64,000 bases of DNA from Sphingomonas taxi (GTDB lineage: Bacteria; Pseudomonadota; Alphaproteobacteria; Sphingomonadales; Sphingomonadaceae). A model generated the notes under the pieces. The model did no database searches. It worked only from the letters and a program-made list of their open reading frames with translations, and was not told the origin of the DNA. This document shows, piece after piece, positions 9,200-18,090 of this stretch. Position 1 is the first letter of the stretch; each line of letters opens with the position of its first letter. The position numbers and the translations under genes were made by a program. The stretch spans positions 682,001 to 746,000 of the forward strand of contig NZ_CP009571.1 of assembly GCF_000764535.1 (NCBI RefSeq). Direction: 5' to 3'.

Positions 9200-10611
9200 C
9201 CCGCATCCTCGTCGTCGACGACGATGCCGCGATCCGCACCGTCGTCGCGCAGGCGCTGCGTCGTGCCGGCCATGACGTGCAGACCGCCGAGACGCTGGCG
9301 CAGGTCGACCGCATGCTCGCCACCCGCGTCCCCGACGTACTGATCACCGACGTCATCCTGCCCGACGGCGACGGCATCGCCCGCGCCAAGGAGATCGGCG
9401 AGCGCCTGCCGCAACTGCCGATCATCATCCTCTCGGCGCAGAACACGCTGACCACCGCGGTGCGCGCGGCCGAGGTCGGGGCGTATGAATATCTCCCCAA
9501 GCCGTTCGACCTCGACGATCTCACCCGCGCGGTGACCGGTGCGCTCGCCCGCGGCGCGGTGATGCCGCAGCCAGAGGCGAGCGAGGATCCGGCGCTGCCG
9601 CTGATCGGCCGCTCGCCGGCGATGCAGGACGTCTATCGCATCATCGCGCGCGTGCTCTCCAACGACCTCACCGTATTGATCTCGGGCGAATCGGGCACCG
9701 GCAAGGAACTGGTCGCGCGCGCGATCCACGATCTCGGCGCGCGCCGCGCCGCGCCCTTCGTCGCGATCAACATGGCCGCGATCCCGCGCGAGCTGATCGA
9801 GGCGGAATTGTTCGGTCACGAACGCGGCGCCTTCACCGGCGCTGCCGTGCGCAACGCCGGCCGCTTCGAACAGGCGGCGGGCGGCACGCTCTTCCTCGAC
9901 GAGATCGGCGACATGCCGATGGAGGCGCAGACGCGGCTGCTCCGCGTTCTCCAGTCGGGCGAATTCACCACCGTGGGCGGCGCGCGGACGATGCGCGCCG
10001 ACGTCCGCGTCGTCGCCGCCACCAATCGCGACCTCACCCAGCAGGTCGCCTCCGGCCAGTTCCGCGAGGATTTGTTCTACCGGCTCAACGTCGTGCCGAT
10101 CGCGCTGCCGGCGCTGCGCGAACGCCGGCAGGACATTCCGTTGCTCGCCCGCCATTTCCTCGAAATGGCGGCGGCGCAGGGCCTGCCGCGCCGTCAGCTC
10201 AGCGATGCGGCGCAGGCATCGCTCACCGCGCACGACTGGCCCGGTAACGTCCGCGAGCTCGAAAATCTGATGCGCCGTCTGGCGGTGCTCGCCCGCGACG
10301 AACTGATCGACGCCGCGACGATCCGCGACCTGCTCGGCGCCCCCGGCACCAGCGGAGAGACATCCGATCCCGGCATCGCCGAAGCGGTCCGTCATCTGGT
10401 CGAGCGGATCGCCCGCGAGCGTCCCGGCGCACTCGACGACGGCACGCTCTACGACCGCGTCATCGGCGAGGTCGAACGCCCGCTGATCGAGGCGATGCTC
10501 GCCCGCCACGCCGGCAACCAGCTCCGCGCGGCGCGCGCACTCGGCCTCAACCGCAACACCTTGCGCAAGCGACTGGACACGTTGGGGATCAGCGCACGGG
10601 CGGAAGAATGA
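9196..10611 (+). CDS. ntrC: Nitrogen regulation response regulator NtrC
   Basis: NtrC is a sigma-54 enhancer-binding activator of 471 residues. The receiver domain has its acidic pocket at 8-10 and phospho-acceptor Asp52. The AAA+ domain has Walker A GESGTGKE, an intact GAFTGA sigma-54 contact loop at residues 211-216, and Walker B GGTLFLDEIGD. The C-terminal Fis-type helix-turn-helix ends in AARALGLNRNTLRKRLD. All elements needed for sigma-54 activation are present, unlike the neighbouring NtrX. A repeat-rich gap of more than 570 bases separates it from ntrY. Confidence 0.97.
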   Translation: MTRILVVDDDAAIRTVVAQALRRAGHDVQTAETLAQVDRMLATRVPDVLITDVILPDGDGIARAKEIGERLPQLPIIILSAQNTLTTAVRAAEVGAYEYLPKPFDLDDLTRAVTGALARGAVMPQPEASEDPALPLIGRSPAMQDVYRIIARVLSNDLTVLISGESGTGKELVARAIHDLGARRAAPFVAINMAAIPRELIEAELFGHERGAFTGAAVRNAGRFEQAAGGTLFLDEIGDMPMEAQTRLLRVLQSGEFTTVGGARTMRADVRVVAATNRDLTQQVASGQFREDLFYRLNVVPIALPALRERRQDIPLLARHFLEMAAAQGLPRRQLSDAAQASLTAHDWPGNVRELENLMRRLAVLARDELIDAATIRDLLGAPGTSGETSDPGIAEAVRHLVERIARERPGALDDGTLYDRVIGEVERPLIEAMLARHAGNQLRAARALGLNRNTLRKRLDTLGISARAEE

Positions 10612-10681
10612 CGGAATAGGGCTCGTGATCCTGCCGCGGAGGCACGGGTCATCCGCCACCACCCACGCGCCGTCCCCCCGT

Positions 10682-10701
10682 GCTCCTGCGAACGCAGGAG
10701 C
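10682..10701. repeat. Short hairpin repeat (GCTCCTGCG/CGCAGGAGC)
   Basis: A perfect 9-base inverted repeat with a two-base centre sits about 70 bases after the ntrC stop. The motif, followed by CCAGG, looks like another dispersed intergenic hairpin. It may help to end ntrC transcription. No T-run follows. Confidence 0.55.
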
Positions 10702-10758
10702 CCAGGAGCCCGGAACGCCAATCGTTCATTCGAACCTGCCGTGTTCCAAGCTTACCCC

Positions 10759-10863
10759 GTCACCCCGGACTTGTTCCGGGGTCCACCCTGCGGCGAGGAG
10801 AACGGCTTGATTTGACGCCGTTTCCCTGCGGCACGGTGGACCCCGGAACGAGTCCGGGGTGAC
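10759..10863. repeat. Paired inverted-repeat element (family 1, copy B)
   Basis: The arms at 10759-10786 and 10836-10863 are 28 bases each and match as reverse complements with a single C/T difference. The same arm sequence and nearly the same spacing (105 bases in total) occur in copy A at 703-807. The spacer differs in sequence but again carries GGAGAACGG opposite CCGTTTCCC. Together with its neighbours this element fills the 10612-11185 gap, in which I see no gene. Confidence 0.85.
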
Positions 10864-10943
10864 GGCTTCGATAAGGAAACCGATCGAGCCTCATCAACGC
10901 AGCCATATGCGATTGCCCGGGGTTCGAAAGGAAAGCGGGATCG

Positions 10944-11069
10944 GTTCACGCGGAGGCGCGGAGGCGCGGAGATGAACCGCCCGCGGCAACGTGGCCTGTC
11001 AGCGCCGGAGGTGCGATGGAAAGCGCTGCCGCCGCACCGGGGGCGACACCTCCGCGCCTCCGCGCGAAC
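10944..11069. repeat. Inverted repeat with GCGCGGAGG arms (family 3)
   Basis: The arms at 10944-10964 and 11049-11069 are 21 bases long and pair with one mismatch. The left arm runs on into further GGAGGCGCGGAG units, so part of it is a short tandem repeat. The element lies just downstream of family 1 copy B and about 115 bases upstream of the ntrY start. It is not protein coding. Confidence 0.7.
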
Positions 11070-11185
11070 AAATCCACGGCACGCCCCACCAGCGACGCCC
11101 CGCTCATCTTACTGTCACCACAAACCACCGTTGCCGATAAATTATGTGGTTTCCGTGCAACAATCCACGTTGTACGAAGGGTCGA

Positions 11186-13411
11186 ATGAACGCGGCCCCC
11201 ATGCCCGATCTGATCGCACCCGCCCCGGACCGCCGGCTGCGCATCACGCCCGCCGTCGAGGCGCTGGTGCTCGCGCTAGCCATCGCCATCGCGACGGCGA
11301 CCTATTTCGTCATCACCGGCAGCAGCAAGCCGGCACAGCCGCTCTCCCCGCCCGCGATCGCCTCGCTGCTCGTCGCCAACCTCGTCCCCAGTATCGCGTT
11401 GCTGATGCTGCTCGGCCGCCGCATCGCCCGCAAGCGCGCCGCGGCGTCGCTGGTCGGCGGGGAGGGGGTCCTCCACGTCCGGCTGGTGGCGATCTTTTCG
11501 ATCATTGCCGCCGTCCCGGCGTTGCTCGTCACCGTCTTTGCCTCGCTGCTCTTCCAGATCGGCGTCGAATTCTGGTCCTCCGACCGGGCCAGCGGCATGC
11601 TGGAGAACGCCCGCAAGCTGGTCGGCGAAAATTATCAGCGTGAGGCGAACCGAGTCATCTCGCAGGTGCAGGCGATGAGCGGCGATCTCGCCATCGATCT
11701 CAGGACCCATGCGATCGACAGCGCATTTTTCCAGAATGCGCTGCTGCTCCAGACCTATCGTCGCGAGCAGTCGGAGGCGATGATCATCGGCCGCGACGAT
11801 AGCGATCCCCTGATCGTCCTCAATCCCTACGACAAGCCGCTTCAGAACGTCGTCACGCCTGCGGTCGAACAGGCGATCGACAAGGGGGCACGCTACGTGC
11901 TCGTCCGCAACGATGACCGGATCGGTGCCGTCGTCCCGATTGCCTACGGCAATGGCGCCTATCTGTATTCGTCACGCATCTTCGACCCGCAGCTTGCCAG
12001 CCAGATCCGCCGCGGCGACGCGATCATCCGCGATTATCAGGCGCTGCAGAGCCGCTCACGCGCGTTGCAGCTCAAGTTCAACGCCGCGCTGCTGATCCTA
12101 TCGCTGCTCATCGTCGGCATCGCGGTCTGGGCGGCGTTGGCGGTGGCGGACCGACTCGTCCGTCCGGTCGCCGAACTGGTGGGGGCCGCACGCAAGGTGG
12201 CCACCGGCGATCTCACCGCGCGGGTTCCCGACCCGCGTCGCAAGGACGAAGTCGGCACGCTCGCCAACGCCTTCAACCAGATGACCGGCCGCCTGCAGGA
12301 GCAGAACAGCGCATTGGTCACCGCCAACGACCAGCTCGAGAATCGCCGCGCGCTGATCGAGGCGGTGATGGCCGGCGTGTCCGCCGGCGTCGTCGCCACT
12401 GCCGAGGACGGCACGATCCGCCTCGCCAATCGCTCCGCCACCGAATTGATCGGAACGGGGGCGGACGGGCTGATCGGTCGGCCGCTCACCACCATCGCGC
12501 CCGAACTCGCCGACCTCGTCCTCGGCCATGAGCGCGAGGCGATCGTCCAGGTCATCCGTAACGGCGAGACGCGGACGCTCGCGGTGCGCATCGCGCGCAC
12601 CGATGCCGGTCCGATCCTCACCTTCGACGACATCACCCAGCAGTTGCTCGACCAGCGCCGCGCCGCCTGGTCGGACGTCGCGCGGCGGATCGCGCATGAG
12701 ATCAAGAACCCGCTCACCCCGATCCAGCTCGCCGCCGAGCGCCTCCAGCGTCGCTACGGCAGCAAGATCGATCCCGCCGACACCACCTTCGCGCGGCTGA
12801 CCGACACGATCGTCCGCCAGGTCGGCGACCTGCGCCGGATGGTCGACGAATTCTCCTCTTTCGCGCGGATGCCCAAGCCCGTGTTCCGCGAGGAATCGCT
12901 CGTCGACATCGCCCGGCAGGCGCTGTTCCTGCACGAGGTCGCGCATCCCAACATCCGTTTCGAGCTCGACCACAGCATCCCCGCGCCCACGCTCGTCTGC
13001 GACCGCCGCCAGCTCGGCCAGGCGTTCACGAACATCGTCAAGAACGCCGTAGAAGCCATTGAAAGCAAAGGCGAAAGCGGTGGATCCGTGATGATGCATG
13101 TGCGTGAGGATAGTGATGTTACGACGGTCGAGCTCGCCGACACCGGCGTCGGCCTGCCGCCCGACCGCGACCGGATCGTCGAACCCTATATGACGACGCG
13201 CGCCCGTGGCACCGGTCTCGGCCTCGCGATCGTCAAGAAGATCGTCGAGGAGCATCACGGCACCATGACCTTCGCCGACCGCGACGGCGGGGGGACCGTC
13301 GTCCGCATGACCTTCGACGCCGCGGCGCTCGCCGCCCTCGACCAGGGGGCCGCGGCGCCCGAGCCGGCTGACGAAGGCCAGCTCGCCGCCCTCACACGCA
13401 ATCGGAATTAA
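11186..13411 (+). CDS. ntrY: Membrane sensor kinase NtrY
   Basis: NtrY is the membrane histidine kinase paired with NtrX, linked to nitrogen, redox and envelope control in alphaproteobacteria. From the ATG at 11186 (GAAGGG just upstream) it has 741 residues. Several N-terminal membrane helices flank a periplasmic loop, followed by a further helix near residue 300 (LLILSLLIVGIAVWAALAV). Next come a HAMP linker, a PAS domain, a HisKA domain with His504 in RRIAHEIKNPLTPIQLAAERL, and a HATPase with NAVEAIE and GTGLGLAIVKKI. ntrX starts 3 bases after the stop. Confidence 0.95.
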   Translation: MNAAPMPDLIAPAPDRRLRITPAVEALVLALAIAIATATYFVITGSSKPAQPLSPPAIASLLVANLVPSIALLMLLGRRIARKRAAASLVGGEGVLHVRLVAIFSIIAAVPALLVTVFASLLFQIGVEFWSSDRASGMLENARKLVGENYQREANRVISQVQAMSGDLAIDLRTHAIDSAFFQNALLLQTYRREQSEAMIIGRDDSDPLIVLNPYDKPLQNVVTPAVEQAIDKGARYVLVRNDDRIGAVVPIAYGNGAYLYSSRIFDPQLASQIRRGDAIIRDYQALQSRSRALQLKFNAALLILSLLIVGIAVWAALAVADRLVRPVAELVGAARKVATGDLTARVPDPRRKDEVGTLANAFNQMTGRLQEQNSALVTANDQLENRRALIEAVMAGVSAGVVATAEDGTIRLANRSATELIGTGADGLIGRPLTTIAPELADLVLGHEREAIVQVIRNGETRTLAVRIARTDAGPILTFDDITQQLLDQRRAAWSDVARRIAHEIKNPLTPIQLAAERLQRRYGSKIDPADTTFARLTDTIVRQVGDLRRMVDEFSSFARMPKPVFREESLVDIARQALFLHEVAHPNIRFELDHSIPAPTLVCDRRQLGQAFTNIVKNAVEAIESKGESGGSVMMHVREDSDVTTVELADTGVGLPPDRDRIVEPYMTTRARGTGLGLAIVKKIVEEHHGTMTFADRDGGGTVVRMTFDAAALAALDQGAAAPEPADEGQLAALTRNRN

Positions 13412-13414
13412 GAC

Positions 13415-14791
13415 ATGCCGCTCGACATCCTCGTCGTCGACGACGAACACGACATCCGCGAACTGGTCGCCGGCGTCCTCGAAGACGAGGGCTATGAGAC
13501 CCGCTCCGCCGCCAACAGCGACGCGACGCTCGAGGCGATCGCCACCCGCCGCCCGTCGCTGGTGCTGCTCGATGTCTGGCTCCAGGGCTCGCGGCTCGAC
13601 GGATTGGAACTGCTCGACGAGATCAAGCGCCGCGATCCGTCGATCCCGGTGCTCGTCATCTCGGGCCACGGCAATCTCGACACCGCCGTCGCCGCGATCC
13701 GCCGCGGCGCCAGCGACTTTATCGAAAAGCCGTTCGAGGCGGAGCGCCTGTTGCTGCTCGTCGCCCGTGCGACCGAGACCGAGCGCCTGCGCCGCGAGGT
13801 CGCCAGCCTGCGCGTCTCGGCGGGGCGCGAGAGCGACCTCACCGGCAGCTCGGGCGCGATCAACGGCGTCCGCGCGACGCTCAAGCGCGTCGCCGCCACC
13901 GGCAGCCGCGTGCTGATCATGGGGCCCGCCGGCGTCGGCAAGGAGGTCGCCGCGCGCCTGCTCCACGGCTGGAGCAACCGCGCGCAGGCGCCCTTCGTCA
14001 TCGTCAGCGCCGCCCGCATGACCCCCGAACGCGTCGAGGAGGAGCTGTTCGGCGTCGAGGAAAGCGGCGACCTCGTCCGCCCCGGCCTGCTCGAACAGGC
14101 GCATGGCGGCACCTTGTTCCTCGACGAGATCGCCGACATGCCGGTCGCGACGCAGGCGCGTATCCTGCGTGTGCTCACCGACCAGAGCTTCAGCCGCATC
14201 GGCGGCACGCGGATCGTCAAGGTCGACGTCCGCGTCGTCTCCGCCACCTCGCGCGACCTGACGCACGAGATCGCCGAGGGCCGCTTCCGCGAGGACCTCT
14301 ATTACCGCCTCAACGTCGTCCCCGTCGTGCTGCCGGCCCTGTCCGAACGCCGCGAGGACATTCCAGCGCTGGTCGAGCATTTCATGGCGCATTATGCCGC
14401 CGATCGCCGCGTGCCGACGCCCGAGATCGCGCCCGACGCGATGGTCGCGCTGCAATCCTACGATTGGCCAGGCAACGTCCGCCAGCTCCGCAACGTCGTC
14501 GAGCGGACGATCATCCTCGCCCCCGGCGACCGCATCGGTCGGATCGATCTCGACCTGCTTCCCGCCGAAGTGCTCGGCGATCAGGGCGATCTCGGCAGCG
14601 GGGGCGGGGGCGCGATCATGGGCGCGCCGCTCCGCGAGGCACGCGAAACGTTCGAGCGCGAATATCTCCGCGTCCAGATCCGCCGCTTCTCGGGCAACAT
14701 CAGCCGCACCGCGAGCTTCATCGGCATGGAGCGCTCGGCGCTCCACCGGAAGCTCAAGCTGCTCGGTATCACCGACGTGCGCGAGGATTGA
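13415..14791 (+). CDS. ntrX: NtrX response regulator lacking the GAFTGA motif
   Basis: This is the 458-residue response regulator of the NtrYX pair. It has a receiver domain with Asp53, a central AAA+ domain and a C-terminal Fis-type helix (SRTASFIGMERSALHRKLK). The AAA+ domain is altered. Walker A reads GPAGVGKE, and where GAFTGA should follow LFG the sequence is LFGVEESGDLVRPG. It therefore should not be able to contact sigma-54 as NtrC does. It probably acts as a conventional regulator or repressor. Loss of this loop is known for NtrX in some alphaproteobacteria. The gene is immediately downstream of ntrY. Confidence 0.95.
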   Translation: MPLDILVVDDEHDIRELVAGVLEDEGYETRSAANSDATLEAIATRRPSLVLLDVWLQGSRLDGLELLDEIKRRDPSIPVLVISGHGNLDTAVAAIRRGASDFIEKPFEAERLLLLVARATETERLRREVASLRVSAGRESDLTGSSGAINGVRATLKRVAATGSRVLIMGPAGVGKEVAARLLHGWSNRAQAPFVIVSAARMTPERVEEELFGVEESGDLVRPGLLEQAHGGTLFLDEIADMPVATQARILRVLTDQSFSRIGGTRIVKVDVRVVSATSRDLTHEIAEGRFREDLYYRLNVVPVVLPALSERREDIPALVEHFMAHYAADRRVPTPEIAPDAMVALQSYDWPGNVRQLRNVVERTIILAPGDRIGRIDLDLLPAEVLGDQGDLGSGGGGAIMGAPLREARETFEREYLRVQIRRFSGNISRTASFIGMERSALHRKLKLLGITDVRED

Positions 14792-14830
14792 GCGCTGGAC
14801 GAAGCGCTCCTTCGTTCATAGATGCAAGGT

Positions 14831-14849
14831 GCCGCCCGACCCGGGCGGC
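14831..14849 (+). terminator. Hairpin between ntrX and hfq
   Basis: GCCGCCC pairs with GGGCGGC around a five-base loop, 40 bases after the ntrX stop and about 65 before hfq. There is no T-run, so it may be only a partial or factor-dependent terminator, or part of the hfq leader. Confidence 0.4.
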
Positions 14850-14913
14850 GATCCGACGCCGGGAAACGGCGCGATAGCGGGCAAACGGCTCGCCAAAAAC
14901 CGAAAGGCTCATC

Positions 14914-15399
14914 ATGGCCGAAAAACAAGGGTCCCTGCAGGACCTCTTCCTCAATGCCCTTCGCCGCTCAAAGACCCCGGTGACCATGTTCCTGGTCAAG
15001 GGCGTCAAATTGCAGGGCATCGTCACCTGGTTCGACAATTTCTCGGTGCTGCTGCGCCGCGACGGCCAGTCCCAGCTCATCTACAAGCACGCCATTTCGA
15101 CGATCATGCCGTCGGGGCCGATGGATATCGCCGCGCTGATCGAATCGGTCGGCGAGGCGCAGCGCAAGCAGCCGCTGTTGCAGGAGATCTTCCTCAACGC
15201 GGTGCGCAAGTCCGAGGATTCGGTGACGATGTTCCTGATCAACGGCGTCATGCTGCAGGGCCAGATCGCCGGCTTCGACCTGTTCTGCATGCTGCTCCAG
15301 CGGGAGGGCATGGCGCAGCTCGTCTACAAACACGCCGTGTCGACGATCCAGCCGGCGCGCGCGCTCAACCTTGCCGATGACGGGGAGACGGAAGACTGA
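14914..15399 (+). CDS. hfq: Tandem-domain RNA chaperone Hfq (two fused Sm domains)
   Basis: Hfq binds small RNAs and mRNAs and normally forms a hexamer of about 70-100-residue subunits. Here a single 161-residue chain holds two complete Hfq domains, at about residues 8-66 and 88-147, joined by a linker of about 20 residues. Both keep the Sm1 TMFL-KGV/NGV core and the Sm2 YKHA-STI signature. The basic rim differs: the first copy has RRSK (17-20), the second has RKSE. Three chains would give six Sm folds, so a trimeric pseudo-hexamer is the likely assembly (inference). hflX follows within 2 bases, as in other proteobacteria. Confidence 0.95.
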   Translation: MAEKQGSLQDLFLNALRRSKTPVTMFLVKGVKLQGIVTWFDNFSVLLRRDGQSQLIYKHAISTIMPSGPMDIAALIESVGEAQRKQPLLQEIFLNAVRKSEDSVTMFLINGVMLQGQIAGFDLFCMLLQREGMAQLVYKHAVSTIQPARALNLADDGETED

Positions 15400-15401
15400 C
15401 C

Positions 15402-16688
15402 GTGACCAATGGCTTCAATCGCGATCGTGACGATTTCGCCCGCGGCGGCCGCACGCTGATCGTCCTGCCCGACCAGGGCGATGCGCATCGCGATGCCGAC
15501 GCCCGGCTCGACGAGACCGCGGGGCTGGCCGCTGCGATCGGCCTCGTCGTGACCGAAAAGGTCGCGGTAAGGGTGAGGGCGCCCAAGGCGGCGACGCTGA
15601 TCGGCAGCGGTCAGGTCGAGCAGCTTGCGGTGCAGGTCCGCCAGAACGAGGCCGACCTCGTCGTCTTCGACGCGAGCCTGACGCCCGTGCAACAGCGCAA
15701 TCTCGAAACCGCGCTCGAAGCCAAGGTGATCGACCGTACCGGGCTGATCCTTGAGATCTTCGGCGAACGCGCCGCCACTGCCGAAGGGCGGTTGCAGGTC
15801 GAACTCGCGCATCTCGACTATCAGGCCGGCCGACTGGTGCGCAGCTGGACCCATCTCGAGCGGCAGCGCGGCGGCTTCGGCTTCCTCGGTGGTCCCGGCG
15901 AAACGCAGATCGAGGCCGACCGCCGGCTGATCCGCGACCGCATGGCACGGCTGCGCCGCGAGCTGGAGCAGGTCAGCCGTACCCGCGGCCTGCATCGCGA
16001 CCGGCGCCAGCGCGCGCCGTGGCCGATCATCGCGCTCGTCGGCTATACCAATGCTGGCAAGTCGACGCTGTTCAACCGGCTGACCGGGGCGCATGTCATG
16101 GCCGAGGACCTGTTGTTCGCGACGCTCGACCCGACGTTGCGGCAGATCTCGCTGCCGGGGATCGACAAGGCAATCCTGTCGGACACGGTGGGCTTCGTCT
16201 CGGACCTGCCGACGCAGCTCGTCGCCGCCTTCCAGGCCACGCTGGAGGAAGTGGTGTCGGCCGATCTGCTGATCCACGTCCGCGATATCGCGCATCCCGA
16301 GAGCGAGGCACAGCGCAGCGACGTCGAGGCGGTGCTCGCCGAGATCGGCGTGTCCGAGCTGACGCCGCGCTTCGAGGCGTGGAACAAGCTCGACCTGCTC
16401 GATCCCGAGCGGCACGAGGATGTGCTGGTCGAGGCGGGGCATCGCGACGATGTCGTCGCCATCTCGGCACTCAGCGGGGAGGGGATCGACGACCTGATCG
16501 AACAGGTCGCCGCCAAGCTCACCGCCGGCCACCGCCGCTATTGGATCACACTCGACGCCGGCGACGGGGCGGGGGCGGCCTGGCTGCACGCGCATGGCGA
16601 GGTACTCGGCCAGATCAGCGAGGATCTTCAGACACAATATGAGGTTCGCCTCGCAGAGCGCGATTACGAACGCTTTTTGCAGCGGTGA
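15402..16688 (+). CDS. hflX: Ribosome-associated GTPase HflX
   Basis: HflX is a GTPase that splits stalled ribosomes, notably in heat stress. It has 428 residues with the HflX N-terminal domain, the GGPGETQIEADRR glycine-rich linker, and a G domain with P-loop GYTNAGKST, DTVGFV and NKLDL motifs. The start is a GTG two bases after the hfq stop, so the two are translationally linked. A short gap follows before the convergent mazG. Confidence 0.96.
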   Translation: MTNGFNRDRDDFARGGRTLIVLPDQGDAHRDADARLDETAGLAAAIGLVVTEKVAVRVRAPKAATLIGSGQVEQLAVQVRQNEADLVVFDASLTPVQQRNLETALEAKVIDRTGLILEIFGERAATAEGRLQVELAHLDYQAGRLVRSWTHLERQRGGFGFLGGPGETQIEADRRLIRDRMARLRRELEQVSRTRGLHRDRRQRAPWPIIALVGYTNAGKSTLFNRLTGAHVMAEDLLFATLDPTLRQISLPGIDKAILSDTVGFVSDLPTQLVAAFQATLEEVVSADLLIHVRDIAHPESEAQRSDVEAVLAEIGVSELTPRFEAWNKLDLLDPERHEDVLVEAGHRDDVVAISALSGEGIDDLIEQVAAKLTAGHRRYWITLDAGDGAGAAWLHAHGEVLGQISEDLQTQYEVRLAERDYERFLQR

Positions 16689-16697
16689 GGGGGCGAC

Positions 16698-17429
16698 CTA
16701 GCCGCGCTTCACCCGCTGCCAGAGCGCTTCCTTGTCGTCGAGGCTGAGCGCCGGAAAGCTCTCGCCGGCGATCGCCTCCATCGCCCGGAAGCGGCGTTCG
16801 AACTTGGCATTGCCGCGGCGCAGTGCCGTTTCCGGATCGACGCCGAGATGCCGCGCCCAATTGACCGCAGCGAAGAGCAGATCACCGATCTCGTCTTCGA
16901 TTTCGTCGCCGGTCGCGGCCGTGACCTCCTCGATTTCCTCATGCAGTTTGACGCGGGAACCGTCGGCGTCGGGCCAGTCGAAGCCGACGCGTGCGGCACG
17001 CTTCTGGAGCTTCACCGCGCGCATCAGCGCCGGCAGTCCCGCGGCGACGCCCGCCAGCGCGCTCGCATCGCTCTTGCCGCTGCGCTCGGCCGCCTTGAGT
17101 TCCTCCCAGCCGGGGCTCTGCGCCGCATCGCCGAAGATATGGGGGTGGCGACGTTCCATCTTCTCGCTGATCGACGCCACGACATCGTCAAGCGTGAAGG
17201 CGCCGGCTTCCTCGGCGATCCGGCTGTGAAAGACGACCTGAAGCAACAGGTCGCCGAGCTCGTCCTTGAGATCGGTCGCATCGTCGCGGGCGATCGCGTC
17301 GGCGACCTCATAGGCTTCCTCGATCGTGTACGGCGCGATCGTCGCCCAAGTCTGCGCGACGTCCCAGTCGCAGCCACGCTCGGGATCGCGCAGCCGCGCC
17401 ATGATCGCTACCAGCCGTTCAACCGTCAT
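16698..17429 (-). CDS. mazG: Nucleoside triphosphate pyrophosphohydrolase MazG
   Basis: MazG hydrolyses non-canonical and excess NTPs to NMP and pyrophosphate. The 243-residue protein has the two tandem MazG folds of the E. coli type. The N-terminal one has CDWD and YTIEEAYEVADAI with its acidic metal ligands. The C-terminal one has the EEIEEV and DEIGDLLFAAVN acidic clusters. It is the last gene of the long minus-strand run and converges on hflX, with stops 10 bases apart. Confidence 0.95.
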   Translation of the reverse strand: MTVERLVAIMARLRDPERGCDWDVAQTWATIAPYTIEEAYEVADAIARDDATDLKDELGDLLLQVVFHSRIAEEAGAFTLDDVVASISEKMERRHPHIFGDAAQSPGWEELKAAERSGKSDASALAGVAAGLPALMRAVKLQKRAARVGFDWPDADGSRVKLHEEIEEVTAATGDEIEDEIGDLLFAAVNWARHLGVDPETALRRGNAKFERRFRAMEAIAGESFPALSLDDKEALWQRVKRG

Positions 17430-17472
17430 GCGCCCCCTCTCACCGACCCAAGCTTAGGATCGATAATAGACA

Positions 17473-18090
17473 TTATGTAAAATCCTGATGGTGGTGGGGT
17501 TCGAGGATCAGCGTCTGCCCCTCGACCCGCCACGATTTCAGCTTGGACAGGAAGTTCATGCCCAGCACGTCGGTATCGCCGAATGCCGGCGAGACGACGA
17601 CGCCGAGGCCCCGCGCGGCGATATCGCCGAGCCGCAATTCGCGGACCGTCGCGGTCTGCGCGCTGATCTGGCCATTGGCGGTGTTGAGGATCATCGGGAA
17701 CGCGCTGTTGCGCACGTCGAGCGCGGCGGCCTGCGCGGTGCGCGTCGACAGCGCGGTCACCGTCGCGCCGCTGTCGATCAGCATCCGCCGCGGGACACCG
17801 TCCAGTGTCACCCGCGCCCAGAAATGCCCGTCGGCGGCCATGCGGATCCGCGTCTCGCGCCCGACGACCGTCTGGTCGGCGATCTTCAGCACGCTGGCGA
17901 TCCGCTGCAGATACGGATCGAACCGTTCGCGCTGGCCGACGACGATGACGAGCAGACCGATGATGAGCGCCCAACTTGCCAGCGACAGGACGATGCGGAG
18001 GATCGGGACGCGTCGGGCGATCAACGCCGAAATCGGGAGGATGAGCAGCACCAGATAGAAGAGCGCCGAGCCGCCCAGATCCGTGTTCAT
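17473..18090 (-). CDS. Membrane-anchored retropepsin-like aspartic protease (clan AA)
   Basis: This 205-residue protein begins with two hydrophobic segments (about residues 8-24 and 30-52), followed by a single retropepsin-like domain. The catalytic motif is MLIDSGAT with Asp106, followed by a second conserved stretch, VVSPAFGDTDVLGMNFL. This matches the bacterial clan AA aspartic protease family found in proteobacteria, whose targets are mostly unknown. The protease domain probably faces the periplasm. Retropepsins with one such domain work as dimers. The start overlaps the stop of the upstream metallo-hydrolase gene (ATGA). Confidence 0.85.
   Translation of the reverse strand: MNTDLGGSALFYLVLLILPISALIARRVPILRIVLSLASWALIIGLLVIVVGQRERFDPYLQRIASVLKIADQTVVGRETRIRMAADGHFWARVTLDGVPRRMLIDSGATVTALSTRTAQAAALDVRNSAFPMILNTANGQISAQTATVRELRLGDIAARGLGVVVSPAFGDTDVLGMNFLSKLKSWRVEGQTLILEPHHHQDFT

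Noticed and set aside
10944..11069. CRISPR array
   Set aside because: The repeats are two inverted arms with short internal tandem units, not regularly spaced direct repeats with variable spacers.
12098..14746. Very long open frame antisense to ntrY-ntrX
   Set aside because: It is a by-product of high GC and codon bias on the coding strand. It has no domain and is low-complexity and Arg/Asp/Glu-rich.
17473..17510. His-tag-like run at the protease C-terminus
   Set aside because: It is only three histidines in LEPHHHQDFT, natural and not a cloning tag.
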